From Caballeronia sp. NK8 (GTDB lineage Bacteria; Pseudomonadota; Gammaproteobacteria; Burkholderiales; Burkholderiaceae), in contig NZ_AP024322.1 of NCBI RefSeq assembly GCF_018408855.1, positions 1,178,001 to 1,242,000 on the forward strand: a stretch of DNA of 64,000 nt, given 5' to 3'. Position numbers and translations under genes: made by a program. This document shows, piece by piece, positions 19,895 to 31,304 of the stretch (within the stretch, counting starts at the first letter, position 1; the number at the start of each line of letters is the position of its first letter). The notes beneath the pieces were generated by a model. The model did no database searches. It saw nothing but the letters and a program-made list of their open reading frames with translations, and was not told where the DNA came from.

Positions 19895-20158
19895 TTGAAA
19901 CACTCAAAATCAACCCGGCCGAAGCCCGCGTTCCATCTGCGCGGATGCCGCGTCTCCGCGCCGCTGCAACAGCCCTGGGGAAGCGGCTGCCGGATCGTCG
20001 AATGGATCGACGAGCAAGGCCAGGTATCGCGCCGCGTCGTCGCGGCCGATGTCACCGAGGATGAAGTCGTCGCGACCATCCGCGAACACGTGACGGGCCG
20101 CAAGCACGTGCTCGTCGATGATGAGCGCCCGCCGCGCCAGGTCTTGCCGCGGCGCTAG
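19895..20158 (+). CDS. Small hypothetical protein, DUF2866-like
   Basis: An 87-residue basic protein; I recall similar Burkholderia proteins grouped as DUF2866, without known function. Core: FHLRGCRVSAPLQQPWGSG, then CRIVEWIDEQGQVSRRVVAADVTEDEVVATIREHV. It appears to start with TTG at 19895, served by GAGAGG about 9 bases upstream; an ATG is not available nearby. No membrane segment or signal. Its last 4 bases overlap the stop of the convergent CoA transferase. Confidence 0.65.
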   Translation: MKHSKSTRPKPAFHLRGCRVSAPLQQPWGSGCRIVEWIDEQGQVSRRVVAADVTEDEVVATIREHVTGRKHVLVDDERPPRQVLPRR

Positions 20159-21174
20159 GCGTCGCGGAACAGCGGATGCACTGCCGCTTCGGCGGGCGTG
20201 AGCACCGGCGCGACGCAGCAATCGAGCGGCTCCAGCAGCGTCATCCATTCATCGCGCGTGCGTTCGCGAAAGCGCGCGGCCAGTTGCGCCGACAATTCCG
20301 CCGCGTCCGTTCCGCCGATCGCCTGGCCGAGGCTCCAGTGCCGCGTCGCCCAGTCGGGACGGCCGAGCGCCTCGCACAAGGTTTGCCAGAACTTCAGCTC
20401 CAGCGCGCCGACCGCGACGAAGCGGTCATCGCGCGTGCGATAGACGTCGTAGCACGGCGCGCCGCCGTTCAGCAAGCCCGCGCCAGCGCGCGTTCCGGCT
20501 TCGTCAGCATTGGTCAGCGCGATATGCGCCATCACGTTGTGCGCGTGAATCGCGTGCGTCATCGACACATTCAGGCAGCGTCCTTCGCCGCCACGCGCGA
20601 CGTGCCACGCCGCCGCGAGTATCTCCATCACGGCCGACAGCGCGCCGCCGAGCAGGTCCGCGAGCTGAAAATTCGGCGCGACGGGCGTGCCGTCGCGCGC
20701 GGCAAGCTGATCGAGCACGCCCGCGTAGGCGATGTAGTTCAGATCGTGCCCCGCCTTCTGCGCGAACGGCCCGTCGCCGCCGAAGCCCGTGATTGCGCAA
20801 TAGACGAGCTTCGGATTCGCTTCGCGCAGCACGTCATAGCCGACGCCCAGCCGCGCCATCACCGAAGGGCGAAAGCTCTCGACGAGCACGTCGGCGTCGC
20901 GCGCGAGTTCGATCAGCTTCGCGCGACCCGCGCTGGTCTTGAGGTCCAGCGTGAGCTGCCGCTTGCCGCGATTGACGATGCGATAGAACGCGCTCGGCGC
21001 GCCGCTCTGCCGGTCCGCCTCGCTTTGCATCATCGTGCGCGCGTAGTCGCCTTCGCCCGGCGGCTCGATCTTGAGCACGTCGGCGCCGAGTTCGGCGAGC
21101 CGCAACGTAGCGACCGGTCCGGGAAGAAGCCGCGTCAGGTCCAGCACGCGCAGGCCTGTGAGGGATGGCGTCAA
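20155..21174 (-). CDS. CaiB/BaiF-type CoA transferase family protein (alpha-methylacyl-CoA racemase-like)
   Basis: A 339-residue class III CoA-transferase-fold protein. It has the opening GLRVLDLTRLLPGPVATLRLAELGADVLKIEPP, and ESFRPSVMARLGVG. The catalytic Asp is in GHDLNYIAYAG, the phrase of alpha-methylacyl-CoA racemase, not of formyl-CoA transferase, so racemisation of 2-methyl-branched acyl-CoA is the better guess. It is slightly shorter than the usual 360-380 residues. It starts 15 bases after the ABC-F stop (21190) and may be cotranscribed with it. Substrate is not determined. Confidence 0.85.
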   Translation of the reverse strand: MTPSLTGLRVLDLTRLLPGPVATLRLAELGADVLKIEPPGEGDYARTMMQSEADRQSGAPSAFYRIVNRGKRQLTLDLKTSAGRAKLIELARDADVLVESFRPSVMARLGVGYDVLREANPKLVYCAITGFGGDGPFAQKAGHDLNYIAYAGVLDQLAARDGTPVAPNFQLADLLGGALSAVMEILAAAWHVARGGEGRCLNVSMTHAIHAHNVMAHIALTNADEAGTRAGAGLLNGGAPCYDVYRTRDDRFVAVGALELKFWQTLCEALGRPDWATRHWSLGQAIGGTDAAELSAQLAARFRERTRDEWMTLLEPLDCCVAPVLTPAEAAVHPLFRDA

Positions 21175-21189
21175 GTCGTCGATCTCCGG

Positions 21190-23130
21190 TTATGAGCCAA
21201 TTTGCTCCAGTTCCTCGTGCGCTTCGAGCCACTCCATTTCGAGCGTTTCGAGACGCGCATTGACTTCGCCCTGCCGGCGGATCGTCTCGGTGAGCTTCGC
21301 CTTCATCGCGGCTTCGTAGCTCGCAGGATCCGCGACGAACGCATCGAGCGTCGACTTTTCGGCGTTGAGCTTCTCCATCTCTTTCTCGATCTTCGCGATG
21401 CGCGACTGCAGCGGCTTCCGCAGATGCGCGAACTTTTGCCGCTCCTGCGCTTCCTGGCGGCGCTGTTCCTTGCGATTCGGCCCGCTGTCCTGCGCGTCGG
21501 CCGATGCAGCGCCGCTCGCTTCCTTCGCCGCCGCGCGCACCTCGGCGGCGTGCTGCAGCAGCCAGTCGCGATAGTCGTCGAGATCGCCGTCGAACGGACT
21601 CAGGCGATGCTTTGCGACGAGCATGAAGGTATCGGTCGTCGCGCGCAGCAGGTGCCGGTCATGCGACACGAGAATCAGCGTGCCCTCGAACTGCGCGAGC
21701 GCCATCGTCAGGGCGTGGCGCGTTTCGAGGTCGAGGTGGTTGGTCGGTTCGTCGAGCAGCAGCAGATTCGGTTTCTGCCAGATGACGAGCGCCAGCGCGA
21801 GCCGCGCTTTTTCGCCGCCGGAGAAGGGCGCGATCTTCGCGGTCGCCATCTCGCCGGAGAAGTTGAAACTGCCGAGAAAGTCGCGCAACTCCTGCTCGCG
21901 CGTATCGGGCGCGAGGCGCGCGAGATGCTGGAGCGCGGAGTCGTCCGGGCGCAGCGTTTCGAGCTGATGCTGCGCGAAATAGCCGATCTGCAAGCCCTTG
22001 CCCTGGCGGACGCCGCCGGAGAGCGGTTCGAGCGTCTGCGCCAGCGTCTTGATGAGCGTCGACTTGCCTTGTCCATTCGCGCCGAGCAGGCCGATGCGCT
22101 GGCCGTTCTGGATCGACAGCGTCACTGCATCGACGATCGGAATCTCGCCGCCTGCGTCGTCGTGATAGCCGCAGCGCACGCTTTCCATGACCATCATCGG
22201 ATTGGGCGCGGCATCGGGCTCGCGGAATTCGAAGGTGAACGGCGAGCTCGCATGCGCGGGCGCGATCAGCTCCATTTTCTCCAGCGCCTTCACGCGGCTC
22301 TGCGCCTGCTTCGCCTTCGTGGCCTTGGCCTTGAAACGGTCGATGAAGCTCTGCAGATGCGCGACCGTCCGCTGCTGCTTCTCGAACGCGCTCTGCTGCA
22401 GCGCGAGCTGCTGCGCGCGCAGCACTTCGAACTGGCTGTAATTGCCGCCGTAGCGCTTCACCTGACGATTTTCCAGATGCAGCGTGACGTTGCAGACCGA
22501 ATCGAGAAACTCGCGATCGTGCGAAATGACGACGAGCGTGCCCGGATAGCGCCCGAGCCAGTCTTCGAGCCAGACGATGGCGTCGAGGTCGAGGTGGTTG
22601 GTCGGTTCGTCGAGGAGCAGCAGATCGGACGGACACATCAGCGCCTGCGCGAGATTCAGGCGCATGCGCCAGCCGCCCGAAAAGCTCGACACCGGCTCGC
22701 GCGTCTGTTCGAGCGTGAAGCCGAGGCCGAGCAGCAGCGTTTCGGCCCGCGCGGGCGCGGTGTAGCCGTCGGCGTCGGCGAAGGCGGCATGCGCTTCTGC
22801 TTCAGCGGCGCCGTCGTGCGCGGCGGAGGCCGACGCGATGCGCACCTCGATCGCGCGCAGATGGGTGTCGCCGTCGAGCGTGTAATCGAGCGCGCTGCGG
22901 TCCACCGCGGGCGTTTCCTGCGCGACATGCGCGATGCGCCACGACGGCGGCATCGAGAAATCGCCGCCGTCCGCGTGCAGCTCGCCGCGCAGCACGGAAA
23001 ATAGCGTGGACTTGCCCGCGCCGTTCGCGCCGACGAGACCGGCTTTCTCGCCCGGATTGAGCGTGAAGCTCGTCTCTTCGAAAAGCGGCTTGGTGCCGCG
23101 GGACAGGCTGAACTGATTAAAGCGGATCAC
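21190..23130 (-). CDS. ABC-F family ATPase (YheS/Uup-like)
   Basis: A soluble protein with two ABC domains and no membrane part, of the ABC-F class that acts on the ribosome. Walker A sites are GANGAGKST and GANGQGKST; signatures [14 protein letters not shown] and [13 protein letters not shown]; both have [13 protein letters not shown] basic linker ([21 protein letters not shown]) separates them, and a coiled-coil tail ends the protein. The 646-residue length and opening [16 protein letters not shown] match YheS, so GTG at 23130 is preferred; the ATG at 23259 would add 43 unrelated residues and overlap the promoter region of the divergent peroxidase. Confidence 0.9.
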   Translation of the reverse strand: MIRFNQFSLSRGTKPLFEETSFTLNPGEKAGLVGANGAGKSTLFSVLRGELHADGGDFSMPPSWRIAHVAQETPAVDRSALDYTLDGDTHLRAIEVRIASASAAHDGAAEAEAHAAFADADGYTAPARAETLLLGLGFTLEQTREPVSSFSGGWRMRLNLAQALMCPSDLLLLDEPTNHLDLDAIVWLEDWLGRYPGTLVVISHDREFLDSVCNVTLHLENRQVKRYGGNYSQFEVLRAQQLALQQSAFEKQQRTVAHLQSFIDRFKAKATKAKQAQSRVKALEKMELIAPAHASSPFTFEFREPDAAPNPMMVMESVRCGYHDDAGGEIPIVDAVTLSIQNGQRIGLLGANGQGKSTLIKTLAQTLEPLSGGVRQGKGLQIGYFAQHQLETLRPDDSALQHLARLAPDTREQELRDFLGSFNFSGEMATAKIAPFSGGEKARLALALVIWQKPNLLLLDEPTNHLDLETRHALTMALAQFEGTLILVSHDRHLLRATTDTFMLVAKHRLSPFDGDLDDYRDWLLQHAAEVRAAAKEASGAASADAQDSGPNRKEQRRQEAQERQKFAHLRKPLQSRIAKIEKEMEKLNAEKSTLDAFVADPASYEAAMKAKLTETIRRQGEVNARLETLEMEWLEAHEELEQIGS

Positions 23131-23286
23131 GTCGAATTGGCGGCGAAAGGGCGCGGCTTGGAAGGAAAGCGCTATTTTAGACCGGACCGGTTGCCGCGCA
23201 GGGGTAGGCCGTTCGGCCAATGGCACAGGAACGCGTGCCGGGTTAGCATCGCCTGTCATTCATCGAATTCATTTGCGGAGCGTGCC

Positions 23287-23778
23287 ATGAGCGCAGCCAG
23301 TGACGGCATCTACGGCTTTTCGGCCGAAACACTCGACGGCGCGACCGTCGGTCTCGACACCTATCGCGGCAAGGTGCTGCTGATCGTGAACACAGCCAGC
23401 GAGTGCGGTTTCACGCCTCAATACAACGGCTTGCAGCACATTTACCAGCTGCTTGCCGCGCGCGGCTTCGAGGTGCTCGGTTTCCCATGCAACCAGTTCG
23501 GCAAGCAGGAACCGGGCGATGCCGAGCAGATCGGCAGCTTCTGCGAGAAAAACTACGGCGTCACGTTCCCGATGTTCGGCAAGATCGAGGTGAACGGCGC
23601 GAACGCGCATCCGCTCTACAAGTATCTGAAGGACAAGGAGCCGGGTTTGCTCGGCATCGAGGCGATCAAGTGGAACTTCACGAAGTTTCTCGTCGACCGT
23701 CAGGGCAACGTGGTGAAGCGCTATGCGCCCCAGACGAAGCCCGAGTCGATCGTGGAGGACATCGAGAAGCTGCTCTGA
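23287..23778 (+). CDS. Glutathione peroxidase family protein
   Basis: A thioredoxin-fold peroxidase of 163 residues (BtuE-type) reducing hydrogen and lipid peroxides. The catalytic Cys40 is in [13 protein letters not shown] (a Cys, not selenocysteine), with [12 protein letters not shown] and [11 protein letters not shown] giving the Gln and Trp/Asn of the tetrad. The extra Cys in FPCNQF and SFCEKN suggests a thioredoxin-dependent enzyme. ATG at 23287 has GCGGAG, 7 bases before. It is divergent from the ABC-F gene and convergent with cls. Confidence 0.93.
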   Translation: MSAASDGIYGFSAETLDGATVGLDTYRGKVLLIVNTASECGFTPQYNGLQHIYQLLAARGFEVLGFPCNQFGKQEPGDAEQIGSFCEKNYGVTFPMFGKIEVNGANAHPLYKYLKDKEPGLLGIEAIKWNFTKFLVDRQGNVVKRYAPQTKPESIVEDIEKLL

Positions 23779-23791
23779 AGCTACGGCGCGC

Positions 23792-25282
23792 TCAGAGAAT
23801 AGGCGAGAAAAGCCGCGCGACGTGCATCGCCATGCGTCGCCAGAACGCCTTGCCGCGGTAGTCGTTGCCGTCGATCTCGAAGGCGAGCGCGAAGTCCGCG
23901 CGCAGCATCGCTTCCACCTCGTTGGCGAACGCGCGATCGACCGTCAGCACCGTGATCTCGAAGTTCAGGCGAAACGAGCGGTTGTCGAGATTCGCGCTGC
24001 CGATCGCCGCGGCGATATCGTCGACGAGCACGACTTTCTGATGCAGAAAGCCCGGTTCGTAACGGAAGATGCGTACGCCGGCCTGCCACAGATCGTACGC
24101 ATAGAGCCGGGACGCTGCGAACACCACGCGATGATCGCGCCGGCTCGGAATCAGGATGCGTACGTCCACGCCGCGCATCACCGCGAGCCTGAGCGCCGAG
24201 AACACGGCTTCGTCGGGAATCAGATAAGGCGAGGTGATCCAGATGCGCTCGCGCGCCGCGTTGATCGCCTCGACGAAAAAGAGCGAGCAGGTTTCCTGTT
24301 TGTCGGCGGGCCCGCTCGACAACACCATGCAATGCATGTTGCCGTCCGAAGGCGGCGCGGGACCGAGTTCGGGCAGGCGCTGGGTCGCCCAGTACCAGTC
24401 TTCAGTGAAGACGAACTGGATGCTCGCGACCGCCGGCCCGCGCACTTCCACGTGCGTGTCGCGCCACGGCGAGAGGCGCGGATTGCCGCCGAGATACTCG
24501 ACGCCCACGTTGTGCCCGCCGATGAACGCGCATTTGCCGTCCACCACGACGATCTTCCGATGATTGCGGAAGTTGATCTGGAAGCGGTGCACGAACTTGC
24601 GCGTGGCCGCGAACGGATGCGCCTCGACGCCGCCCGCGCGCAGCGCGTTCACGTAGCGATGCGGCAGATCGAAGCTGCCGATGCTGTCGTAGAGAAAATA
24701 GACGCGCACGCCGGCCTGGGCCTTGCGGATCAGCGCGTCCTTGAGCATGTCGCCGAGCGCGTCGGCGCGCACGATGAAGAACTGCACGACCACGTAGCGT
24801 TCGGCCGCGGCGATGGCATCGAGGATCGCGGCGAAGGTGGCGTCGCCGTTGATGAGCACGCGCGCCGAGTTGCCGCGCAGGAACGGCATGCCGGAGAGGC
24901 GCTGCAGCGTGCGGATGGTCGGATTGCCGAGATAGGCGGCCGGTCCCGGCGCGATTTCGCCGCGCGCGCCCGAGGAATCGATGAGCGGGGCGCTCTCGGG
25001 CGCATCGCTGCGCGCGCCCGAGTCCCATTCGGCGGGCTTCGAACGGTTGCGCAGGATTTCGATCTCCAGCCGCCGCTCGTCGATATACCCCGCGAACTTG
25101 CTGCGGCCGAGGAACAGATAGGGAATCAGCGTGAAATAGGGCATCGCGACGAGCGACACCGCCCACGCCACCGCGCCTTGCGACGTGCGTGTGTTGATGA
25201 CGGCATGGATCGCGGCGATCACGCCGAGCACATGCGCGGCCATCACGAGCGTGCCGAGGTGTAGCCAGTCGGATGCTTGCAT
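23792..25282 (-). CDS. cls: Cardiolipin synthase
   Basis: A membrane phospholipase-D-family enzyme that makes cardiolipin. The 496-residue product has two N-terminal membrane helices (LVMAAHVLGVIAAIHAVI and WAVSLVAMPYFTLIPYLFLG) and two HKD motifs: HRKIVVVDGKCAFIGGHNVG and HQKVVLVDDIAAAIGSANLDNRS. It lies at the end of the dap-prmB run, 111 bp after prmB, with an inverted repeat between, so it may have its own promoter. Confidence 0.94.
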   Translation of the reverse strand: MQASDWLHLGTLVMAAHVLGVIAAIHAVINTRTSQGAVAWAVSLVAMPYFTLIPYLFLGRSKFAGYIDERRLEIEILRNRSKPAEWDSGARSDAPESAPLIDSSGARGEIAPGPAAYLGNPTIRTLQRLSGMPFLRGNSARVLINGDATFAAILDAIAAAERYVVVQFFIVRADALGDMLKDALIRKAQAGVRVYFLYDSIGSFDLPHRYVNALRAGGVEAHPFAATRKFVHRFQINFRNHRKIVVVDGKCAFIGGHNVGVEYLGGNPRLSPWRDTHVEVRGPAVASIQFVFTEDWYWATQRLPELGPAPPSDGNMHCMVLSSGPADKQETCSLFFVEAINAARERIWITSPYLIPDEAVFSALRLAVMRGVDVRILIPSRRDHRVVFAASRLYAYDLWQAGVRIFRYEPGFLHQKVVLVDDIAAAIGSANLDNRSFRLNFEITVLTVDRAFANEVEAMLRADFALAFEIDGNDYRGKAFWRRMAMHVARLFSPIL

Positions 25283-25346
25283 AAGCGCGAGTGGGAGCCT
25301 GATGGCGATTTGCCATCTTACCCAACCCTTTCGCGCGAAGTGTTAG

Positions 25347-25379
25347 CGATCGTTGCAGCGCGTGTCGCCGCAACGATCG
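25347..25379. repeat. Perfect 10-bp inverted repeat between prmB and cls
   Basis: CGATCGTTGC (25347-25356) and GCAACGATCG (25370-25379) with a 13-base loop. It lies 15 bases downstream of the prmB stop on the minus strand. It lacks a T-tract, so may stabilise the mRNA end or bind a protein. Confidence 0.6.
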
Positions 25380-25393
25380 TCAGGGCCGAGGCT

Positions 25394-26278
25394 TCAGGAG
25401 GGAAGGTCGGCAGCCTGGATCAGGAACACGTTGTCGTCGCCGGCGCTGGTCGAGAGCCAAACGAGATCGAGACCGCCCAGCGCTGCCTCGACGTTGGGCC
25501 GCTCGTTGCCGATTTCGACGACGAGCACGCCGTCCTCGGTGAGCCAGTTGCGCGCGTCGCGCACGATGCGCCGCACCACGTCCATGCCGTCCGCGCCGCC
25601 CGCGAGCGCGAGTTCGGGCTCGTGCCGGTATTCTTCCGGCAGCGCCTGCATCGCGTGGGCGTTGACGTACGGCGGATTCGTGATGATCACCTCGTAGCGC
25701 TCGGCCGACAGCGGCGCGTACAGATCGCCTTCGTGGAGGCGCACGCGTTCGCCGAGGCCATATTCGTCGACGTTGCGGCGCGCGACCGCGAGCGCATCGG
25801 CGGAGATATCGACGGCATCGACATCCGCGTTCTCGAAGGCCTGCGCCGCGAGAATCGCGAGACAGCCCGAGCCGGTGCACAGTTCGAGCACGCGCGTGAC
25901 CTGATCGGGATCGGCCACATACGGTTGCAGACCGTCCTGCAGCAGCTCGCCGATGAACGAGCGCGGCACGATCACGCGCTCGTCGACGTAAAAGCGGCGG
26001 CCGTGCATCCACGCTTCCTGCGTGATGTACGCGGCGGGAATGCGCTCTTTCGCGCGGCGCTCGATCACTTTCATGACGGCGTCGATTTCGTTGTCGAGCA
26101 GGCGCGCGTCGAGGAACGGTTCGAGCGTGTCGAGCGGCAGATGCAGCGTGTGCAGGATCAGGTACGCGGCTTCGTCGTAGGCATTGGTTGAGCCGTGGCC
26201 GAACGACAGGCCCGCTTCGGTGAAGCGCGAGACGCCGAAGCGCAGCAGGTCGCGCACGGTGGTGAAGGGCAGCGCCAT
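25394..26278 (-). CDS. prmB: Ribosomal protein L3 N5-glutamine methyltransferase
   Basis: SAM-dependent enzyme that methylates a glutamine of ribosomal protein L3. The 294-residue protein has ELCTGSGCLAILAAQAF as the SAM-binding loop and NPPYVNAHAM as the catalytic motif, which separates it from the release-factor enzyme PrmC. Start at 26278 (ALPFTTVRDLLRFGVSRF) is set by AAGGAG, 6 bases upstream; the longer frame to 26317 is leader. It lies 44 bp after dapE in the same direction. Confidence 0.95.
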   Translation of the reverse strand: MALPFTTVRDLLRFGVSRFTEAGLSFGHGSTNAYDEAAYLILHTLHLPLDTLEPFLDARLLDNEIDAVMKVIERRAKERIPAAYITQEAWMHGRRFYVDERVIVPRSFIGELLQDGLQPYVADPDQVTRVLELCTGSGCLAILAAQAFENADVDAVDISADALAVARRNVDEYGLGERVRLHEGDLYAPLSAERYEVIITNPPYVNAHAMQALPEEYRHEPELALAGGADGMDVVRRIVRDARNWLTEDGVLVVEIGNERPNVEAALGGLDLVWLSTSAGDDNVFLIQAADLPS

Positions 26279-26322
26279 CGAAGGCTCCTTTTTATTGTGT
26301 GAGATCAATTTACGCAAATGAG

Positions 26323-27537
<1,215 letters not shown>

Positions 27538-27556
27538 TCACAGTCATCGCTCTGGC

Positions 27557-27928
27557 TCAGACGAAGAGCGTTTCGTACTGCTCGGCGGAAAACCCGAGCG
27601 TTTTCACGCGCCCGTTCACCACGACGACGGGCCGCTTGATGATCGACGGCTTGTGGATCATCAGCGCGATCGCGCCGGAGGTGGTGTCGGCTTCGGCCTT
27701 GTGCACGTCGGACAGGCCGCGCCAGGTGGTGCCGCGCTTGTTGATGAGCTGCTCGAGCGGCACGTCCTTGAGCCAGTCCTGAATCAGCGCGTTCGACACG
27801 CCGGCCTTCTTGAAGTCGTGAAACTCGAACGGCACGCCGTGCTCTTCCAGCCACACGCGCGCTTTCTTCACGGTGTCGCAATTCGGAATGCCGTAGACGA
27901 CCGTGGTCGGAGTGGAACCGCGCGCCAC
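27557..27928 (-). CDS. ArsC/Spx-family protein (YffB-like)
   Basis: A 123-residue thioredoxin-fold protein. GIPNCDTVKKARVWLEEHGVPF has one Cys in the ArsC position, as in YffB and Spx; the arginine triad of true arsenate reductases is not complete, so arsenate reduction is unlikely. It likely starts with GTG at 27928, two bases after the dapD stop, so is coupled to dapD. In E. coli yffB is also next to dapE, which supports an old link with DAP synthesis. Biochemical function is uncertain. Confidence 0.85.
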   Translation of the reverse strand: MARGSTPTTVVYGIPNCDTVKKARVWLEEHGVPFEFHDFKKAGVSNALIQDWLKDVPLEQLINKRGTTWRGLSDVHKAEADTTSGAIALMIHKPSIIKRPVVVVNGRVKTLGFSAEQYETLFV

Positions 27929-27930
27929 GA

Positions 27931-28758
27931 TCAGTCGCCTCGCAGCAGTTCGTTCAGGCCGACCTTCGCGCGCGTCTTGGCGTCGACCTTCTTGACGATC
28001 ACCGCGCAGTACAGGCTGTGCGAACCGTCCTTCGACGGCAGATTGCCCGCAACGACCACCGAGCCCGCCGGAATGCGGCCGTAGCTGACTTCGCCGGTTT
28101 CGCGGTCGTAGATCTTGGTGCTCTGGCCGAGATACACGCCCATCGAGATGACCGAGTTCTCTTCGACGATCACGCCTTCCACCACTTCCGAACGCGCGCC
28201 GATGAAGCAGTTGTCCTCGATGATGACCGGGTTCGCCTGCAACGGCTCCAGCACGCCGCCGATGCCCACGCCGCCCGACAGATGCACGTTCTTGCCGATC
28301 TGCGCGCACGAGCCGACGGTGGCCCAGGTGTCGACCATCGAGCCTTCGTCGACATATGCGCCGATGTTGGTGTACGACGGCATCAGCACGACGTTCTTCG
28401 CGATGAACGAGCCGCGGCGCGCGATGGCCGGCGGCACCACGCGAAAGCCGCCCGCCGCGAAGTCCTCAGCGGTGTAATTGGCGAACTTCGACGGCACCTT
28501 GTCGTAGAACTGGGAGTAACCGCCGGCGGGCATCGGCGCATTGTCTTCCAGGCGGAACGACAGCAGCACGGCCTTCTTGAGCCACTGATTCACGATCCAT
28601 TCGCCGTCGCGCTTTTCGGCGACGCGCATCTGACCTTTGTCGAGCTGTTCGATCGCGTGCGCGACGGCTTCGCGGACTTCGGCGGGCGCGGCCTTGGGCG
28701 ACAGCTCGGCGCGGTTTTCCCAGGCGGTATCGATGATGCTCTGAAGTTGTTGCGACAT
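27931..28758 (-). CDS. dapD: Tetrahydrodipicolinate N-succinyltransferase
   Basis: Transfers succinyl from CoA to tetrahydrodipicolinate in lysine/DAP synthesis. The 275-residue protein has the left-handed beta-helix of hexapeptide repeats ([64 protein letters not shown]). The start at 28758 ([10 protein letters not shown]) matches E. coli DapD length; the frame extends 11 codons upstream. It sits 36 bp after dapC and just before the Spx-like gene. Confidence 0.97.
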   Translation of the reverse strand: MSQQLQSIIDTAWENRAELSPKAAPAEVREAVAHAIEQLDKGQMRVAEKRDGEWIVNQWLKKAVLLSFRLEDNAPMPAGGYSQFYDKVPSKFANYTAEDFAAGGFRVVPPAIARRGSFIAKNVVLMPSYTNIGAYVDEGSMVDTWATVGSCAQIGKNVHLSGGVGIGGVLEPLQANPVIIEDNCFIGARSEVVEGVIVEENSVISMGVYLGQSTKIYDRETGEVSYGRIPAGSVVVAGNLPSKDGSHSLYCAVIVKKVDAKTRAKVGLNELLRGD

Positions 28759-28794
28759 AGTGGTATCAAGGATGGAGGATTGGACCGGCAAGTC

Positions 28795-30024
28795 TCATGA
28801 CCTGAGCGAGCGGCAGAATTCGACGATGCGGCGGGCTCCTTCGACACATTCTTCGTTCCCGGCCACGAGCGCGATGCGCACGAACCCCTCGCCGGGATTC
28901 GTGCCGTGCGCGCTGCGAGCGAGAAAAGAGCCCGGCAGAACCGTCACATTATAGTCGGCGTACAGGCGCGCCGCGAACTCGGTATCCGTGAGTCCGGTGC
29001 CCGCGACGTTCGCCCAGAGGTAGAACGCGGCGTCGGGCAGACGCACGTCGAGCACGTCGGCGAGCATCGGCGTGACCGTCTGGAATTTTTTCAGATACTT
29101 CGCGCGGTTGTCGCGCACGTGCGTTTCATCCTGCCACGCGGCGATGCTCGCGCGCTGAAATACCGTCGACAGCGCCGCGCCGTGATACGTGCGGTAGAGC
29201 AGAAAATCCTTCAGAACCGCCGCGTCGCCCGCGACGAAGCCCGAGCGCATGCCCGGCACGTTCGAGCGCTTCGACAGGCTCGACAGCATCACGAGGCGCT
29301 CGAACCCGCGCTTGAGCAGGCGCGCCGCCTCGAGGCCGCCGAGCGGCGGACTGGTTTCGTCGAAATAGATTTCCGAGTAGCACTCGTCCGACGCGATCAC
29401 GAAACCGTGTTTGTCCGACAGCGCGAAGAGCTCGCGCCAGTTCTCGAGCGTGAGCACCGCGCCGGTCGGGTTGCCCGGCGAGCAGACGTAGAGCAGTTGC
29501 GTGCGCGCCCAGATGTGATCGGGCACCGCGGCGTAATCGCACGCGAAGTTGCGCGCCGGGTCGCTGTTGACGAAGTACGGCTCGGCGCCCGCGAGCAGGG
29601 CCGCGCCTTCGTAGATTTGATAGAACGGGTTCGGACAGAGTACGATGGGCGGTTCGGCGGCATCAGCGGCGTCCTGCTTGGTGCGGCTGTCGATCACGGT
29701 CTGCGCGAGCGCGAAGAGCGCCTCTCGCGAGCCGGACACGGGCAGCACTTCAGTGGCCGGATCGACCGATTCGAGACCGTAGCGCTGCATGACCCATGCC
29801 GCGATCGCCGCGCGCAGCGGCTCGCTGCCGAGCGTCGCCGGGTAGGAGGCGAGGCCGTCGAGCGCATTGATCACCGCATCGCGGATCAGCGCGGGCGTCG
29901 GATGCTTCGGCTCGCCGATGCCGAAGCTGATCGGCGTGAATCCGGCGCGCGGCTCGATGCCCTTGAAGAGCACGCGAAGCTTTTCGAACGGATAAGGCTG
30001 AAGTTTCTTGAGAAGTGGATTCAC
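28795..30024 (-). CDS. dapC: Succinyldiaminopimelate transaminase
   Basis: A class I PLP aminotransferase of 409 residues that makes N-succinyl-LL-DAP. The PLP lysine is in SSLSKRSNVPGMRSGF; the aspartate that binds the pyridine N is in SDECYSEIYF; the C-terminal Arg is in FVRIALV. Homologues in this gene position (dapC-dapD-dapE) are the beta-proteobacterial DapC. The GTG at 30024 opens the conserved NPLLKKLQPYPFEKLR; the frame continues upstream to 30222 but would overlap the transporter promoter. Confidence 0.93.
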   Translation of the reverse strand: MNPLLKKLQPYPFEKLRVLFKGIEPRAGFTPISFGIGEPKHPTPALIRDAVINALDGLASYPATLGSEPLRAAIAAWVMQRYGLESVDPATEVLPVSGSREALFALAQTVIDSRTKQDAADAAEPPIVLCPNPFYQIYEGAALLAGAEPYFVNSDPARNFACDYAAVPDHIWARTQLLYVCSPGNPTGAVLTLENWRELFALSDKHGFVIASDECYSEIYFDETSPPLGGLEAARLLKRGFERLVMLSSLSKRSNVPGMRSGFVAGDAAVLKDFLLYRTYHGAALSTVFQRASIAAWQDETHVRDNRAKYLKKFQTVTPMLADVLDVRLPDAAFYLWANVAGTGLTDTEFAARLYADYNVTVLPGSFLARSAHGTNPGEGFVRIALVAGNEECVEGARRIVEFCRSLRS

Positions 30025-30185
30025 GGCGTGACCGGTAAGCAGTGAGCGATGCGCGCGAGGCGAAAAGCGCCTGCGAGGGCGGCATCGGAAGACGTCGAAC
30101 GGACGCGAAACAAGCTCACGATTATAGCGCGCGGCCCCGGCTCGCAAGCGGGCAGCGGCGCGCGGCACGAAGGACAAAGCACAGA

Positions 30186-31169
30186 ATGACGGCAACAAAA
30201 AAAGGATGGGGCGCATGGCCAACGCTCGCGATCATGATCGGCGCGTCGGTATGGGGCCTCGTCTGGTATCCCATGCGTATGCTCGCCGCGATGGGCCTCT
30301 CCGGCACCGCCGCCAGCGCGACCACGAGCGCCGCCGCATGCGTCTTCGTGCTGCTCGCGAAGCGCCGCTCGCTCAGCACGCTATCCTGGCACTGGCTGCT
30401 CGTCGCGCTCGGCGTGGCGGCGGGCGTGACCAATATCGGCTTCGTGTGGGGCGCGATCCACGGTCAGGTGATGCGCGTGCTGCTGCTTTTCTATCTGACG
30501 CCCGCGTGGACCGCGATCTTCGCGCACTTCATCCTGAAAGAACGGCTGACGCGCGCCGACGCCGCGCTGTCCCTGCTGTCGCTGGCGGGCGCCGTGACGA
30601 TGCTCTGGTCGCCCGAACTCGGCATGCCGCTGCCCGCCGATCTTGCCGAATGGGCCGGTCTCATGGGCGGCATGGGTTTCGCGATGAGCAATGTGCTCGT
30701 CGTCAAGGTCACGCGCACGCTGCCCGCAATGAAACCCGAGATGCGTACCGCGGTGATCTTCGGCGGCGCGGCGCTCGTCGCCTGCGTCATCACGCTGTTC
30801 GAGCCGATGCCCACGCCGCCCGCCGCCGCGCTGCTGCCCACGGTGGCGTTCATCGTGATCGGCTTGGGCGTCGTGCTCGCGGTGAACAACATGATCGTGC
30901 AGGTGGGCCTCGCACGCGTGCCGGCCAATCGCGCGTCCATCATCATGCTGTTCGAGCTCGTCGTCACCGCGCTGTCCGCGTGGCTCTTCGCGGGCGAAGT
31001 GCCCGGTCCGCGCGAGTGGGCGGGCGGCGCGTGCATCGTCGTGGCGTGCGTGCTGTCGGCGTGGGTGCATCGGCAGGGTGCAGAGCGTTCGCCTCCCGCG
31101 CCCGAGGCGCTCGACATCGCCGGACACGCGCCGGAAAGCAAAAAGAAATCGACTCGCGCGATGGTATGA
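30186..31169 (+). CDS. EamA/DMT-family transporter
   Basis: A 327-residue inner-membrane protein with about ten membrane helices in two EamA repeats (first WPTLAIMIGASVWGLVWYP, second WAGLMGGMGFAMSNVLVVK). Such proteins export amino acids or metabolites; the substrate cannot be read from sequence. ATG at 30186 fits the first helix. It is divergent from dapC with a short gap and separate from smc. The C-terminal tail after the last helix is short and basic. Confidence 0.9.
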   Translation: MTATKKGWGAWPTLAIMIGASVWGLVWYPMRMLAAMGLSGTAASATTSAAACVFVLLAKRRSLSTLSWHWLLVALGVAAGVTNIGFVWGAIHGQVMRVLLLFYLTPAWTAIFAHFILKERLTRADAALSLLSLAGAVTMLWSPELGMPLPADLAEWAGLMGGMGFAMSNVLVVKVTRTLPAMKPEMRTAVIFGGAALVACVITLFEPMPTPPAAALLPTVAFIVIGLGVVLAVNNMIVQVGLARVPANRASIIMLFELVVTALSAWLFAGEVPGPREWAGGACIVVACVLSAWVHRQGAERSPPAPEALDIAGHAPESKKKSTRAMV

Positions 31170-31304
31170 TGGTGTCCGCTTCGCCGGGACACGCATGCCG
31201 GAACACGCATGAGTCGTCGCGTGGCGTGACCGAATGCGATCGACGGGCCGCGACGCTCGTCTGCCATCTATCCTCCGTCATCAATTCAAAACAGCGATAT
31301 CGCC

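Noticed and set aside
27557-27928. Arsenate reductase call for the Spx-like gene
   Set aside because: Only the single Cys is evident and the neighbourhood is DAP synthesis, not arsenic resistance.
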